Shown: positions 17,029 through 25,073 of the stretch, piece by piece
How positions within the stretch are numbered: position 1 is the stretch's first letter
How the letters are laid out: the number at the start of each line of letters is the position of its first letter
Assembly (NCBI GenBank): GCA_031987605.1
Contig: DALZZF010000011.1
Location: 1-64,000 of the forward strand
DNA from: JAFAGO01 sp031987605
GTDB lineage: Bacteria; Bacteroidota; Bacteroidia; Flavobacteriales; Weeksellaceae
Direction of reading: 5' to 3'
DNA length: 64,000 bases
Translations under genes and position numbers: made by a program
The notes under the pieces: model-generated
Databases searched by the model: none
Seen by the model: the letters and a program-made list of their open reading frames with translations, nothing else
What the model was told of the DNA's origin: nothing

Positions 17029-17632
17029 ATAGAGTAATTTTATTTCTGGAAAGTATTATTTTACCGTCCATTTCAATCTGCTTCAAAACACGGCTTACCG
17101 CTTCACGAGTAATTCCGAGTTCATCAGCCAGTTTTTGGTGGGTAACAGAAATTTCTTTGGATTTATATAATTGGGCTTTCTGGTTCAATAAGTATAAGAG
17201 TCTTGCATCTACTTTCTGGAAAGCAATAGAGTTAACCATCGTGACCAAATCTTCAAATCTTTTGTGATAGAGTTCAAATACAAAAGTAGACCATTCTGGA
17301 TATTTTGTAAGCCATTCTTTAGCTTTAACAAGAGATAGCATCAGGATTTCTGCATCCTCTTCTACTACCGCTTTTACTTTGGAAGTATCTTGTGTAAGCC
17401 CTGAAAGTATTGATGAGATACAACTTTCTCCGGGAGTTAGATAATAGAGAAGTATTTCTCTGCCGTCCTCCTCTGTTCTTACCACTTTTACACTTCCAGA
17501 CATAACTAACGGAATATAATTGACATAAGAATCTATATCTAAAATTACAGTACCCGTTGGAAATAATTTTAGATCACGGCTTTCCGCAATTTCTTTTTTA
17601 AATTCAGGATTTAGTATTTCGTAAATATTCAT
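17024..17632 (-). CDS. Crp/Fnr family transcriptional regulator
   Basis: The likely activator of the surrounding regulon. The 202-aa protein has an N-terminal cyclic-nucleotide-binding-like beta-barrel (FPTGTVILDIDSYVN, ILLYYLTPGESC), a long dimer helix (about 110-135), and a C-terminal winged helix-turn-helix with recognition helix GITREAVSRVLKQ. Its R-E-x-x-S-R pattern is that of CRP/FNR proteins reading TGTGA- or TTGAT-like half-sites. Only one cysteine is obvious, so no Fe-S cluster is expected. ATG at 17632 is chosen over a TTG 6 bases upstream. The operator TGTRA-N6-TYACA, present eleven times in this block, has the same spacing as the CRP site, which makes it the natural target; that link is inference. 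Confidence 0.92.
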   Translation of the reverse strand: MNIYEILNPEFKKEIAESRDLKLFPTGTVILDIDSYVNYIPLVMSGSVKVVRTEEDGREILLYYLTPGESCISSILSGLTQDTSKVKAVVEEDAEILMLSLVKAKEWLTKYPEWSTFVFELYHKRFEDLVTMVNSIAFQKVDARLLYLLNQKAQLYKSKEISVTHQKLADELGITREAVSRVLKQIEMDGKIILSRNKITLL

Positions 17633-17702
17633 TCTCAAATATAGATATAATTAATAATACCTGTTGTCCATTTTAAATTTTTATTTCCATTAGCACTATC
17701 TA

Positions 17703-17939
17703 TTATTTAATCTCCTCATACTCTACCTCTTCACTTTTATTTTTTGAATTGTGATTTGACATGGAGCAATTACTCGTTGAACAACATCCGATATTCAATA
17801 GTGGCATGGCAACAAAAACAACTCCAATAGCGACCAAAAACCACATTCCTGATTTTATAGCTTCTACTACAAGGAAAATTCCCATTGCCAAACGAAGTAA
17901 CCGTATTAAATTCCAGTTTTTTAATATATTTTGTATCAT
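17703..17939 (-). CDS. Small DUF2892-like membrane protein with Cys-rich segment
   Basis: A 78-aa protein with two hydrophobic segments (RLAMGIFLVVEAIKSGMWFL and VAIGVVFVAMPLLNIG), then a cysteine cluster (GCCSTSNCSMSN) and an acidic tail. The helical hairpin resembles DUF2892 (YgaP membrane part). The cysteines sit right after the second helix and could receive sulfane sulfur or bind metal. It lies 8 nt downstream of the persulfide dioxygenase-rhodanese gene, so the pair probably forms a transcription unit; the functional link is inference. Confidence 0.75.
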   Translation of the reverse strand: MIQNILKNWNLIRLLRLAMGIFLVVEAIKSGMWFLVAIGVVFVAMPLLNIGCCSTSNCSMSNHNSKNKSEEVEYEEIK

Positions 17940-17947
17940 TTCTTTTT

Positions 17948-19339
17948 TTATTTAGTAACAAGATTATCATTTTCCATCCATTCTTTCATTCCGCCTGAAA
18001 AATTTTTAACATTCTCGAAACCATTTTTCTTCAACAGAGAATATGCAATGGCTGACCTGTCACCACTTTGACAATGGATAACTATCTTTTTATCGCGAGA
18101 GATCTTGTCAAAATTATCTTCCAACGTTCCCACAAAAACATTTTCGGAATTTTCAATATGTGTTGCTTCATATTCGGTTTTGTTTCTTACATCTATCACC
18201 TGAACATCTTCCCTGTTTAGATAGGTTTTAAATTGTCCTATATCAATAACATCAGCGGTTTGCAAATTCAATCCCATACTTTTCATATCATCAACATAAC
18301 CCATCATCTGATCCATCCCAATCCTCATTAGTTTTCTGGTAATGTCTTCCATTTGATCCTCATTAGCTACCAAGATGAAAGGTTCTGAATAATTAACCAA
18401 CCAGCCCATCCACGTTGAAAAAGAATTGTTTCCTTGAATATTGATACTTTTCGGAATAAAACCTTCTGCAAAATCAACTTTACTTCTGGTATCAATCACT
18501 TTTACGCCACTGTTATAGGCTTTCAAAAACTCGTCCTTGGAAAGTTTCTTGTGTTTTGGAACCTCTGTTAGTAAAGGTCTTTCCACTTTGTTGAGCTTTT
18601 TCATCATAGCAAAATATTTTGGAGGCTCGGGCTGTCCTTCCAATAAATACTTGATAAAACCTTCCTTGTCTTCTTCATACTGAAAAGCCCAGTTTCTAAT
18701 TTTTTCGTAGCCAACCGTTGAACTTGGTACAGCTCCCAGAGCCTTACCGCACGCTGAACCAGCACCGTGTCCCGGCCAAACCTGAATAAATTCTGGTAGT
18801 GTACTAAAATCCTGAACTGAATAGTACATTTCTTTTGCACCCTTTTCCTGTGTTCCTACAATTCCTGCTGCTTTTTCAAGTAAATCAGGTCGTCCAATAT
18901 CACCAACGAAAACAAAATCGCCTGTAAAAATCATTACCGGTTTTTCTGTTGCTGGATGGTCAGTTAATAAAAAGCTAATGCTTTCAGGTGTATGTCCCGG
19001 TGTATGAATAACCTTCAAAGTAAGATTTCCGACATTGATTAAATCTCCGTTCTTTAAACCTATATGTGAAAATTCGTACTGCCAATCTTCACCACCTTCA
19101 TCAGAGAGATACATTTTTGCACCCGTTACTTCCGCCAGTTCTTGTGAACCTGACAGAAAATCTGCGTGAATATGTGTTTCCGTGATGTGGGTAATGGTCA
19201 GATTATTTTCTGTGGCAATCTCAAGGTAGGTATCAATATCTCTTTTAGCATCGATTACAATGGCTTCACTTTTTGATTGACAACCAATTAGATAACTTGC
19301 CTGAGCAAGACTTTTATCATAAATACGCTGAAAAAACAT
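17948..19339 (-). CDS. Persulfide dioxygenase-rhodanese fusion, cytoplasmic (ETHE1/Blh type)
   Basis: Oxidises glutathione- or CoA-type persulfide to sulfite. The 463-aa protein starts directly with the metallo-beta-lactamase domain, with no signal peptide. It has THIHADFLSGS, HTPGHTPES, TGDFVFVGDIGRPDLL and WPGHGAGSACGKALG, the metal ligands and signature of ETHE1 relatives. Two rhodanese domains follow: the first (VIDTRSKVDF) has no active-site Cys (VANEDQ), and the second has CQSGDRSA. An exported paralogue is at 26417-27883. Its product sulfite could be exported by the TauE/SafE protein encoded just upstream. Confidence 0.92.
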   Translation of the reverse strand: MFFQRIYDKSLAQASYLIGCQSKSEAIVIDAKRDIDTYLEIATENNLTITHITETHIHADFLSGSQELAEVTGAKMYLSDEGGEDWQYEFSHIGLKNGDLINVGNLTLKVIHTPGHTPESISFLLTDHPATEKPVMIFTGDFVFVGDIGRPDLLEKAAGIVGTQEKGAKEMYYSVQDFSTLPEFIQVWPGHGAGSACGKALGAVPSSTVGYEKIRNWAFQYEEDKEGFIKYLLEGQPEPPKYFAMMKKLNKVERPLLTEVPKHKKLSKDEFLKAYNSGVKVIDTRSKVDFAEGFIPKSINIQGNNSFSTWMGWLVNYSEPFILVANEDQMEDITRKLMRIGMDQMMGYVDDMKSMGLNLQTADVIDIGQFKTYLNREDVQVIDVRNKTEYEATHIENSENVFVGTLEDNFDKISRDKKIVIHCQSGDRSAIAYSLLKKNGFENVKNFSGGMKEWMENDNLVTK

Positions 19340-19390
19340 AATATTAATTTTTTAATGTTTACAAAGTTATGCCTTACTGTTTTTTTTTTC

Positions 19391-19406
19391 AGTGACTTCG
19401 ATTACA
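19391..19406 (-). promoter_or_regulatory. Crp-type operator and promoter of the persulfide dioxygenase gene
   Basis: On the minus strand the site reads TGTAATCGAAGTCACT; the 14-bp core is 19392-19405. The -7 box TAACTTTG occupies 19369-19362, exactly 22 nt away, although the spacer itself is an unrelated A-rich run. Confidence 0.77.
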
Positions 19407-19415
19407 TAAAAGAAA

Positions 19416-20033
19416 TTACTTTTTAATAGCAAAAATTCTCACCACAGACGCTTCACCTTTATGATAATTACCTTCGTTAAGTACAATCGTTTCTACAACA
19501 GCTTCCTTTATATCAAAATTTTCAAAATCTCTTTTCAATTCTTCAAGGTCATACAGCATTTCAGAATCTCTCGGTCCTCCCGATTGAGGATCTCTTTGTT
19601 GATATTCTTGCTGAAGTTTAGAGAAACCTTCCAATATGAGATAACCTCCCGGCTTTACAAGCTGGGTGAGTTTTTGATGAAAATCTCTCCTATGATCTAT
19701 CGGAAAATGAGCGTAAATCAAAGCTAAAGCATCAAAAGAAGAAGTTGAATATTCTATATTTTCTACATTAGATACTGTATAAAAAATCTCCGTATTGTTT
19801 TTTCTTGCCCATAAAAGTGCTTTTTTCTTCCCTTCCTCACTTTGGTCAAATGCTTCCGATTCCCATCCTTTTACCGCTGCATAAACTGCATTTCTACCCT
19901 CTCCTTCCGCAGGAAAAAGAATTTTACCAGCTTTCAAATCTTTTAATTTTTCTTTTAAGTATTCATTAGGAAGCGTACCATAGATGTATTCTTCATTACA
20001 ATAACGTTCATTCCAAAAATCCTTTTGAGCCAT
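19416..20033 (-). CDS. Class I SAM-dependent methyltransferase (TehB/thiol methyltransferase-like)
   Basis: A 205-aa soluble methyltransferase with N-terminal FWNERYCNEEYIYG, a SAM loop in the unusual form FPAEGEGRNAVYAA (GEGxG type) and a YIVSNxE-like strand (YTVSNVENIEY), as in TehB and thiopurine/thiol methyltransferase relatives. A plausible job is methylation of sulfide or small thiols, given the neighbours. ATG at 20033 is chosen over a TTG 6 bases upstream. It lies 13 nt downstream of the TauE/SafE gene, in the same operon. Confidence 0.82.
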   Translation of the reverse strand: MAQKDFWNERYCNEEYIYGTLPNEYLKEKLKDLKAGKILFPAEGEGRNAVYAAVKGWESEAFDQSEEGKKKALLWARKNNTEIFYTVSNVENIEYSTSSFDALALIYAHFPIDHRRDFHQKLTQLVKPGGYLILEGFSKLQQEYQQRDPQSGGPRDSEMLYDLEELKRDFENFDIKEAVVETIVLNEGNYHKGEASVVRIFAIKK

Positions 20034-20046
20034 ATTCAATCGTTCT

Positions 20047-20850
20047 TTATTTATAAAATAATTCTTTTGTGATAATATAAAATCCCATTACTAATACAAA
20101 GAAACCAAAACCTGTTTTGAGTTTTTTCCCTGAAAATTTCCCAGATAAAAAAATCCCTGCAAAAATCCCTGCAATAGCCAATACCGTAAATTTTAGAAGC
20201 AAACTCCAATCTATTACTGAATGTTCATGGGTAACAAACCCGATGAAACCAATTGCAGAATTGATTGCAATAATAAGAAGAGAGGTTCCTACCGCCGATT
20301 TCATGGGAAGTTTTGCAAAAAAAATAAGAACAGGAATAATGAGAAAACCACCTCCAGCTCCCACCAATCCGGTAACAATTCCTATCAATGCTCCCATCAA
20401 TACAATCATCAGATAATTAAAACCAAGGGTTGAACTATCTGTTTGTTTTTCACAGTCTTTACAAGGTAGAATCATTGATACTGAAGCCAATACCATAACA
20501 ACAGCAAAAATGAGCATCAGAAAAACAGGTTTTGTAAGCTGAAAACTTCCTGTTTCCAAAATATTTTCTGGGATTATGGGTATAAGATATGCTCTAGTAA
20601 GATATACGGTAAAAATGGAAGGAATGCCAAATAATACAACAGCTTTAAATTCTATCTTCTGCTGATAAAAACTTTTGATCCCTCCCGATAAAGAGGTAAT
20701 TCCTACTACAAATAATGAATATCCAGTTGCTGAAACAGGATCAACGCCTAAAATATAAACAAGGATCGGAACGGTAAGAATAGATCCACCACTTCCTATT
20801 AATCCAAGAGAAACTCCTACTAAAATAGCTAAAAGGTAACCTGCTAACAT
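20047..20850 (-). CDS. TauE/SafE (TSUP) family sulfite/sulfonate exporter
   Basis: A 267-aa membrane protein with about eight helices and the repeated TSUP glycine motifs (GLIGSGGSILTVPIL and GLVGAGGGFLIIPVLIFF). It also has a CKDCEK cysteine pair in the central loop. The family exports sulfite, sulfoacetate or other sulfur oxyanions; after persulfide oxidation, sulfite is the obvious cargo. The ATG at 20850 is preferred to the in-frame TTG at 20865: the TTG lies 4 nt after the promoter -7 box and so upstream of the probable transcript start. Confidence 0.88.
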   Translation of the reverse strand: MLAGYLLAILVGVSLGLIGSGGSILTVPILVYILGVDPVSATGYSLFVVGITSLSGGIKSFYQQKIEFKAVVLFGIPSIFTVYLTRAYLIPIIPENILETGSFQLTKPVFLMLIFAVVMVLASVSMILPCKDCEKQTDSSTLGFNYLMIVLMGALIGIVTGLVGAGGGFLIIPVLIFFAKLPMKSAVGTSLLIIAINSAIGFIGFVTHEHSVIDWSLLLKFTVLAIAGIFAGIFLSGKFSGKKLKTGFGFFVLVMGFYIITKELFYK

Positions 20851-20898
20851 TTGTATATTTTTCAAAAGACAAATTTAAAATCTGCGAATACTCAAGTC

Positions 20899-20914
20899 AG
20901 TAATGTAGGTTACA
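20899..20914 (-). promoter_or_regulatory. Crp-type operator and promoter of the TSUP-methyltransferase operon
   Basis: On the minus strand the site reads TGTAACCTACATTACT; the 14-bp core is 20900-20913. A TAAATTTG -7 box (20877-20870) follows after exactly 22 nt. The box-to-ATG distance is 19 nt. Confidence 0.77.
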
Positions 20915-20952
20915 GAGATATTTTCAATTTTTTACAACAAAGGACCTGTATT

Positions 20953-21420
20953 TTATTGTTCTAATCTTATGGCAAGAATTTCTCCTGTTACACAAGTAAT
21001 TCCTTCTGCGGAAAGCGTCATATCAACCCAAATTTTCCTCCCTTCAATACTCCGAAGTTTTCCTTTCAATTCCAGCTCTTTACCCATAGGTGTTGGAGCC
21101 TTAAAATCAACTTTCAGTGAAGCTGTTACACAACGAACCGGAATGGTTTCCACAGTATTGAAATCAATATTTTCTTCTGCACTAGCAAAAGCAGCAGCAG
21201 AACCGGTTCCATGACAATCTAGTAAGGAAGCTACTAAGCCACCATATACACTACCGGGAATTGCTGTAAATCTTTTATCGGGAGTGAAATGTGCAATTGT
21301 TTCGTCTCCTATTAAATAGGTTTTTAACTGATAACCATCGGGATTGTTTTTTCCGCAACCATAACAGTGTGCAAGTTCATTGGGATATAAATCCTGAATT
21401 GCTTTGATTGTATTCGACAT
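20953..21420 (-). CDS. PaaI/hotdog-fold acyl-CoA thioesterase
   Basis: A 155-aa hotdog-fold protein with the N-terminal LAHCYGCGKNNPDGY pair of cysteines, the catalytic region YGGLVASLLDCHGTGSAAAFA, and a VDFKAPTPMGKELELKG strand, all typical of the PaaI-like thioesterases. It hydrolyses acyl-CoA or a related thioester. It has its own promoter region upstream without the Crp-type site. The link to sulfur metabolism may be CoA persulfide clean-up, which is speculative. Confidence 0.88.
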   Translation of the reverse strand: MSNTIKAIQDLYPNELAHCYGCGKNNPDGYQLKTYLIGDETIAHFTPDKRFTAIPGSVYGGLVASLLDCHGTGSAAAFASAEENIDFNTVETIPVRCVTASLKVDFKAPTPMGKELELKGKLRSIEGRKIWVDMTLSAEGITCVTGEILAIRLEQ

Positions 21421-21479
21421 GTTTTAAAGTGTGTTTCTCTCAAAATAAAAATATAAAATTTCATTCGTAAGGCAAGCAT

Positions 21480-22046
21480 CTATTCTGCTTTTGTCCAAGC
21501 AATTTTCCATAGTCCCCTAAATTCATTCAATGTATAACCAACCGCTTTATCATTTGGATAAAATCGGGCAATTTTTCGGAGTGTTTTCTCTTCTATATCA
21601 ACGGTTGGATTTCCATGGCACTTCATACAGGTAGGCATTCCAAGATTAATTCTTTTGTAGTATATATACTTGTCTTTTTCTGTGAGTAAAGTATCTGACA
21701 ATGTAGATTTTCTTTTGAATTCATCAAAAATAGTATAATCGGTTTTTGTTTTGAGCGTATTCCCGGGATTCCTGTTTTTGTCTGAAATTCGTTGAATAGT
21801 CATACCTGTTTCTTTTGCTAACGAATCGGTAATAGGTAGTGCGCTAATGTGACAAAAATCTACCGCATATTCCGTTCCTCCCTTTTGAATGGCAGCAGCT
21901 ACATTTTGTAACAAAACTTTTTGCGAGCTATCCGCAATAGAATCAGCTTTATTTCTTAATGACAAAGTCTCTTTCTCACTAAGTCCATTTTGGTTGCAGG
22001 AAACTACAATGATTGTTACTAATAGTGGTATTACTCTCAAATTCAC
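21480..22046 (-). CDS. DUF3365 family c-type haem lipoprotein
   Basis: A periplasmic lipoprotein with one CxxCH haem site (CMKCHG near residue 150) in a DUF3365 (Tll0287-like) sensor domain. The fold region runs from SQKVLLQNVAAAIQKGG to the end. I place the start at GTG 22046. This gives a 17-residue lipoprotein signal ending in IIVVSC and lies 15 nt behind a TATTTTTG box, whereas the longer reading from 22268 would start upstream of that promoter. The protein may sense redox-active small molecules or carry electrons. The promoter has a perfect Crp-type palindrome. Confidence 0.8.
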   Translation of the reverse strand: MNLRVIPLLVTIIVVSCNQNGLSEKETLSLRNKADSIADSSQKVLLQNVAAAIQKGGTEYAVDFCHISALPITDSLAKETGMTIQRISDKNRNPGNTLKTKTDYTIFDEFKRKSTLSDTLLTEKDKYIYYKRINLGMPTCMKCHGNPTVDIEEKTLRKIARFYPNDKAVGYTLNEFRGLWKIAWTKAE

Positions 22047-22090
22047 GTATACTGTTTTCTTCAAAAATAACGTATTCAAAATATTCTGTT

Positions 22091-22106
22091 TGTAACCTAA
22101 GTTACA
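22091..22106. promoter_or_regulatory. Perfect Crp-type palindrome, shared by divergent promoters
   Basis: TGTAACCTAAGTTACA, a palindrome in both outer 6-bp arms. On the minus strand TATTTTTG follows the 14-bp core after exactly 22 nt. On the plus strand TATTTTCG, a one-mismatch box, also follows after 22 nt (22128-22135), 8 nt before the ATG of the plus-strand operon. One dimer could activate both sides. Confidence 0.75.
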
Positions 22107-22143
22107 AAACAATCTGAAGAAAGTTTTTATTTTCGTTTCTTCT

Positions 22144-22488
22144 ATGTTACGTATTTTATCTTCATATCGAAATTTTCTGCTCATCATTCTTACGATTGCT
22201 GTAGCGATTCCTTGTAATATTAAAAGAGATTGGAAAAAAAATATAGGCATTGAAACCAACGAAAACATACCTCAAAATGCCAAAACAACTTGCACTGCTT
22301 TTTGTTCTTTGAATGGAATAACAGAACGAAAGAAAATACAGAAACTTCGAAATCAAATTTTTAAATTTCACCTTGCAAAAAGGAATTTTGTTACAAAACA
22401 ATCGAAAATTCCTACCGTAAGTCACATTCATCTATTCTTCAAAGAAAAAATCCCAACTCATCTTCGGAACTGCCAGTTTCTCATTTGA
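22144..22488 (+). CDS. Small cysteine-containing membrane-anchored protein, unknown
   Basis: A 114-aa protein with an N-terminal hydrophobic segment (NFLLIILTIAVAIPC), then a basic region with three cysteines (CNIKRD and TTCTAFCSLNG) and a C-terminus ending IPTHLRNCQFLI. Short proteins with a similar ending precede TonB or DoxX genes in Flavobacteriia, but I cannot name a family. It is the first gene of a plus-strand operon (DoxX, DsrE, SoxB-like, TlpA). The start ATG lies 8 nt behind a possible -7 box of the divergent promoter. Confidence 0.55.
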   Translation: MLRILSSYRNFLLIILTIAVAIPCNIKRDWKKNIGIETNENIPQNAKTTCTAFCSLNGITERKKIQKLRNQIFKFHLAKRNFVTKQSKIPTVSHIHLFFKEKIPTHLRNCQFLI

Positions 22489-22565
22489 TTCTTTTTGATT
22501 TACGATTATGCACTGCTATTTGTTCAACGGCAGTATTATTTGTTTTCAATTTATAATCAAAAAAA

Positions 22566-22988
22566 ATGAATCAAACTATTGTTGTGAACGGTTTATCCGT
22601 TCTTTTACTCCGTATTTTATTGAGCGGAATCTTTATCAATGCCGGGATTTCGCATCTGTTATATATCGATAAAGTCAGCAACCGTATTCAAAATGCACCT
22701 AATGCAACATTTGCTCAACTTTTTGGAAATCCGGAACTTCTCGGAATCTTGTCCGGTTCTGTTTTGCTGATTGCAGGAATCGCGTTTTTATTAGGCGTTT
22801 TTACACGTTGGTCTGCATTGGTTTTGTTTCTTGTACTCATTCCGATTACCATCACCGTTCAGGTTGGAAACGGTTGGCTTCACGGTCCATTTTGGAAAAA
22901 CGTTTCACTGTTTGGCGGACTTGTCTTTTTCATCATCAACAATCCGAAAGGATATACACTTTACAATCCATCTTCTTTAACATCTTAA
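22566..22988 (+). CDS. DoxX family membrane protein
   Basis: A 140-aa protein with four transmembrane helices and the DoxX pattern: LLLRILLSGIFINAGISHL, the loop around GILSGSVLLIAGIAFLLG, and TRWSALVLFLVLIPITI. Some DoxX/DoxD proteins form a thiosulfate:quinone oxidoreductase with DoxA; others associate with antioxidant complexes. Here it leads a DsrE-SoxB-like-TlpA cluster, so a membrane electron-transfer role in sulfur oxidation is plausible. The closest biochemical homologue is unknown. Confidence 0.85.
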   Translation: MNQTIVVNGLSVLLLRILLSGIFINAGISHLLYIDKVSNRIQNAPNATFAQLFGNPELLGILSGSVLLIAGIAFLLGVFTRWSALVLFLVLIPITITVQVGNGWLHGPFWKNVSLFGGLVFFIINNPKGYTLYNPSSLTS

Positions 22989-22998
22989 ATTTAAAAAA

Positions 22999-23439
22999 AT
23001 GAAAAATCAAACTTTAATTACCATTCTATTTATTTTAACTGTATTTGTTCCTGTAAAAATTTACGCACAACATTCACCCACTCAATCTATTGAAAACGCC
23101 ATTAAGAAAAAAGGAAAATATGCGATTTTAGTTCAGAATGAACCACATTTCATGGCTTCGGTAATGACTGGAGAAGAATACAAAGCGAAAAGCAAATCCA
23201 TTCAATTTGAAATTGTCCTAATTGGTTCGATCGTAAAAGATTTAGCCGAGAAAGAAACCCTAAAACCATTCATTGAAAAAGCCAGAAATTCGGGAATCAA
23301 AATCGTGGTTTGCGAATTCGCCATGGAGAAACTTGGTGTGAAAAAATCTCAATATCCTTCCTCTGTTTTAACAACACCAAATGGATTTACGTACATCTTC
23401 GGATTGCAGGAATCAGGATTTAAAACCATAACACTTTAA
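22999..23439 (+). CDS. DsrE family sulfur-carrier protein, exported
   Basis: A 146-aa protein with an N-terminal signal peptide (ending about residue 23, IYAQH) followed by a DsrE-fold domain (YAILVQNEPHFMASVMTGEEYK). It has a single cysteine (VVCEFAMEKLGV) in the position where DsrE/TusD-like proteins hold persulfide. It is probably a periplasmic sulfur carrier. It lies 10 nt after the DoxX gene and 3 nt before the SoxB-like gene, so it is almost certainly co-expressed. Confidence 0.82.
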   Translation: MKNQTLITILFILTVFVPVKIYAQHSPTQSIENAIKKKGKYAILVQNEPHFMASVMTGEEYKAKSKSIQFEIVLIGSIVKDLAEKETLKPFIEKARNSGIKIVVCEFAMEKLGVKKSQYPSSVLTTPNGFTYIFGLQESGFKTITL

Positions 23440-23442
23440 ACG

Positions 23443-25050
23443 ATGAGAATATTATTTATATTGATTATAGTAGGTCTTATTACCGGTTTTAAAAGTCAAA
23501 ATACAAAAATGAAGGAAGAAATCACTATTCTGCAAACTGCGGATATTCACGCTTATCTCAATCCACATAACGAACTTTTTGTGGAAAATAATGCCATTGT
23601 TTTTCGAAAAGCAGGCGGACTTTCTCACATCAAAACTTTAGTAGACGAAATCCGGAAAGAAAACCAGAATGGAACTCTATTTATAGATGGTGGTGATTTA
23701 ATTCAGGGAAGCGGAGAAAGTGTTCTTTCTGAAGGAAAAATTTTTCCGCCGATTATCCAGCAAATGAATTATGATTTGCTCATTCCCGGAAACTGGGAAG
23801 TGATTTATGGAAAGAAAATAATGTTGGATGTAATGAAAAAATACAAAACCAACGTCATTGTAGCCAATATGTTCGACGAGAAAGATCAGCAACCGATTTT
23901 TCCACCGTATTGGATCACCGAAAAAAAAGGAATAAAAATCGGATTTATCGCCTACAACGATCCCGAAGTTCCGATTCGTCAGAATCCGATGTTCAGCGAA
24001 GGTTTGGTTTTCACAGAAATCGAATCGAATCTCAAAGCATTAATTCAAGAACTGAAAGAAAATCAAAAAGTGGATATTTTGTTTTTGGTCACGCATATCG
24101 GAATTTCCAAACAAGTGCTTTTGTCTAATAATCCGGCAGCAAAAGGTGTGGATTTCATCCTCGGAAATGACACCCACGAAAGAATCCGAAAACCAATTGA
24201 AGGAAGATTTGCCAAAGTTGTAGAACCTGGTGCTTTCGGTTCGTTTGTCGGCAGATTAGATTTAATACTAAAAGACAAAAAATTGGTGGATTCCTCGTAT
24301 GAACTGATTGAAGTTGACACGAAAAAATATTTTGCCAATTCAGAAGTACAGAAAATTATCGACAAAGAAACAGCTCCATTTCAAAAAGAAATGAACCGAA
24401 TTTTAGGGTATACTGCAACGCCAATGTACCGTTATTTGGTAGTGGAAAATCCGATGGACAACATGATTACCGATGCTTTACTTTGGAAATCGGGAGCAGA
24501 TTTCGCAACATCCAACGGTTTTCGTTTCGGTGTTCCAATTGTTCCGGATGACAGCGGAAAACAAAAAATCACAAAAGAAGATTTGTGGCGAATGCTTCCT
24601 GTAGACGAACAGATGAAAGTGGGAGAAGTAACAGGACAACAAATTTTGGATTGGCTGGAAAACGAAATCAATAACGTATTTGCCAAAGATCCTGCAAAAC
24701 GTTTTGGCGGCTGGTTGGTACGATTTTCCGGAATGACTTTGAAATTTGACAGTTCCAAAGACAAAGGAAAACGAATATTGGAAGTGAAAATTCAAGGAAA
24801 ACCTTTAGAATTAAATAAAACGTACAAAATGGCATCTTGTAACAGAACCGGAGAACCAATCCACGTTCTTTGCAGAATGCCGAACGCTAAAAATGTAGAA
24901 ATCAAAGACTATACATTGCACGATGCGGTAGAAGAATATTTGGCAGAAAAAAGAATTGTAAATCCGAAAATAGACGGACGATCGATTGCTATAGATTTGG
25001 ACGTTAATGCGTTTTCACAAATGCCGGAAACGGGATATTCTTTCAAATAA
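23443..25050 (+). CDS. SoxB-like metallophosphatase/thiosulfohydrolase family protein
   Basis: A 535-aa exported two-metal hydrolase of the 5'-nucleotidase/SoxB superfamily. Metallophosphatase motifs are visible: ADIHAYL (near residue 34), IDGGDLIQGSG, GNWEVIYG, VTHIG and GNDTHER. In 5'-nucleotidases the third motif is GNHE; in SoxB it is GHWE. The GNWE here is intermediate and places it near SoxB, which hydrolyses sulfate from thiosulfate bound to SoxY. No SoxYZ is seen in the window. The C-terminal domain (from about residue 320) starts with ILGYTATPM and MVTDALLWK-like sequence. The neighbours DsrE, DoxX and TlpA favour a sulfur role. Confidence 0.75.
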   Translation: MRILFILIIVGLITGFKSQNTKMKEEITILQTADIHAYLNPHNELFVENNAIVFRKAGGLSHIKTLVDEIRKENQNGTLFIDGGDLIQGSGESVLSEGKIFPPIIQQMNYDLLIPGNWEVIYGKKIMLDVMKKYKTNVIVANMFDEKDQQPIFPPYWITEKKGIKIGFIAYNDPEVPIRQNPMFSEGLVFTEIESNLKALIQELKENQKVDILFLVTHIGISKQVLLSNNPAAKGVDFILGNDTHERIRKPIEGRFAKVVEPGAFGSFVGRLDLILKDKKLVDSSYELIEVDTKKYFANSEVQKIIDKETAPFQKEMNRILGYTATPMYRYLVVENPMDNMITDALLWKSGADFATSNGFRFGVPIVPDDSGKQKITKEDLWRMLPVDEQMKVGEVTGQQILDWLENEINNVFAKDPAKRFGGWLVRFSGMTLKFDSSKDKGKRILEVKIQGKPLELNKTYKMASCNRTGEPIHVLCRMPNAKNVEIKDYTLHDAVEEYLAEKRIVNPKIDGRSIAIDLDVNAFSQMPETGYSFK

Positions 25051-25073
25051 AAATAAATTCTTTAAAACAAAAA

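Noticed and set aside
22144..22488. Antisense reading (22162-22431, minus) as the real gene
   Set aside because: The plus-strand frame has an export-like segment, a possible promoter at the right distance and position at the head of an operon; the minus-strand frame has none of these.
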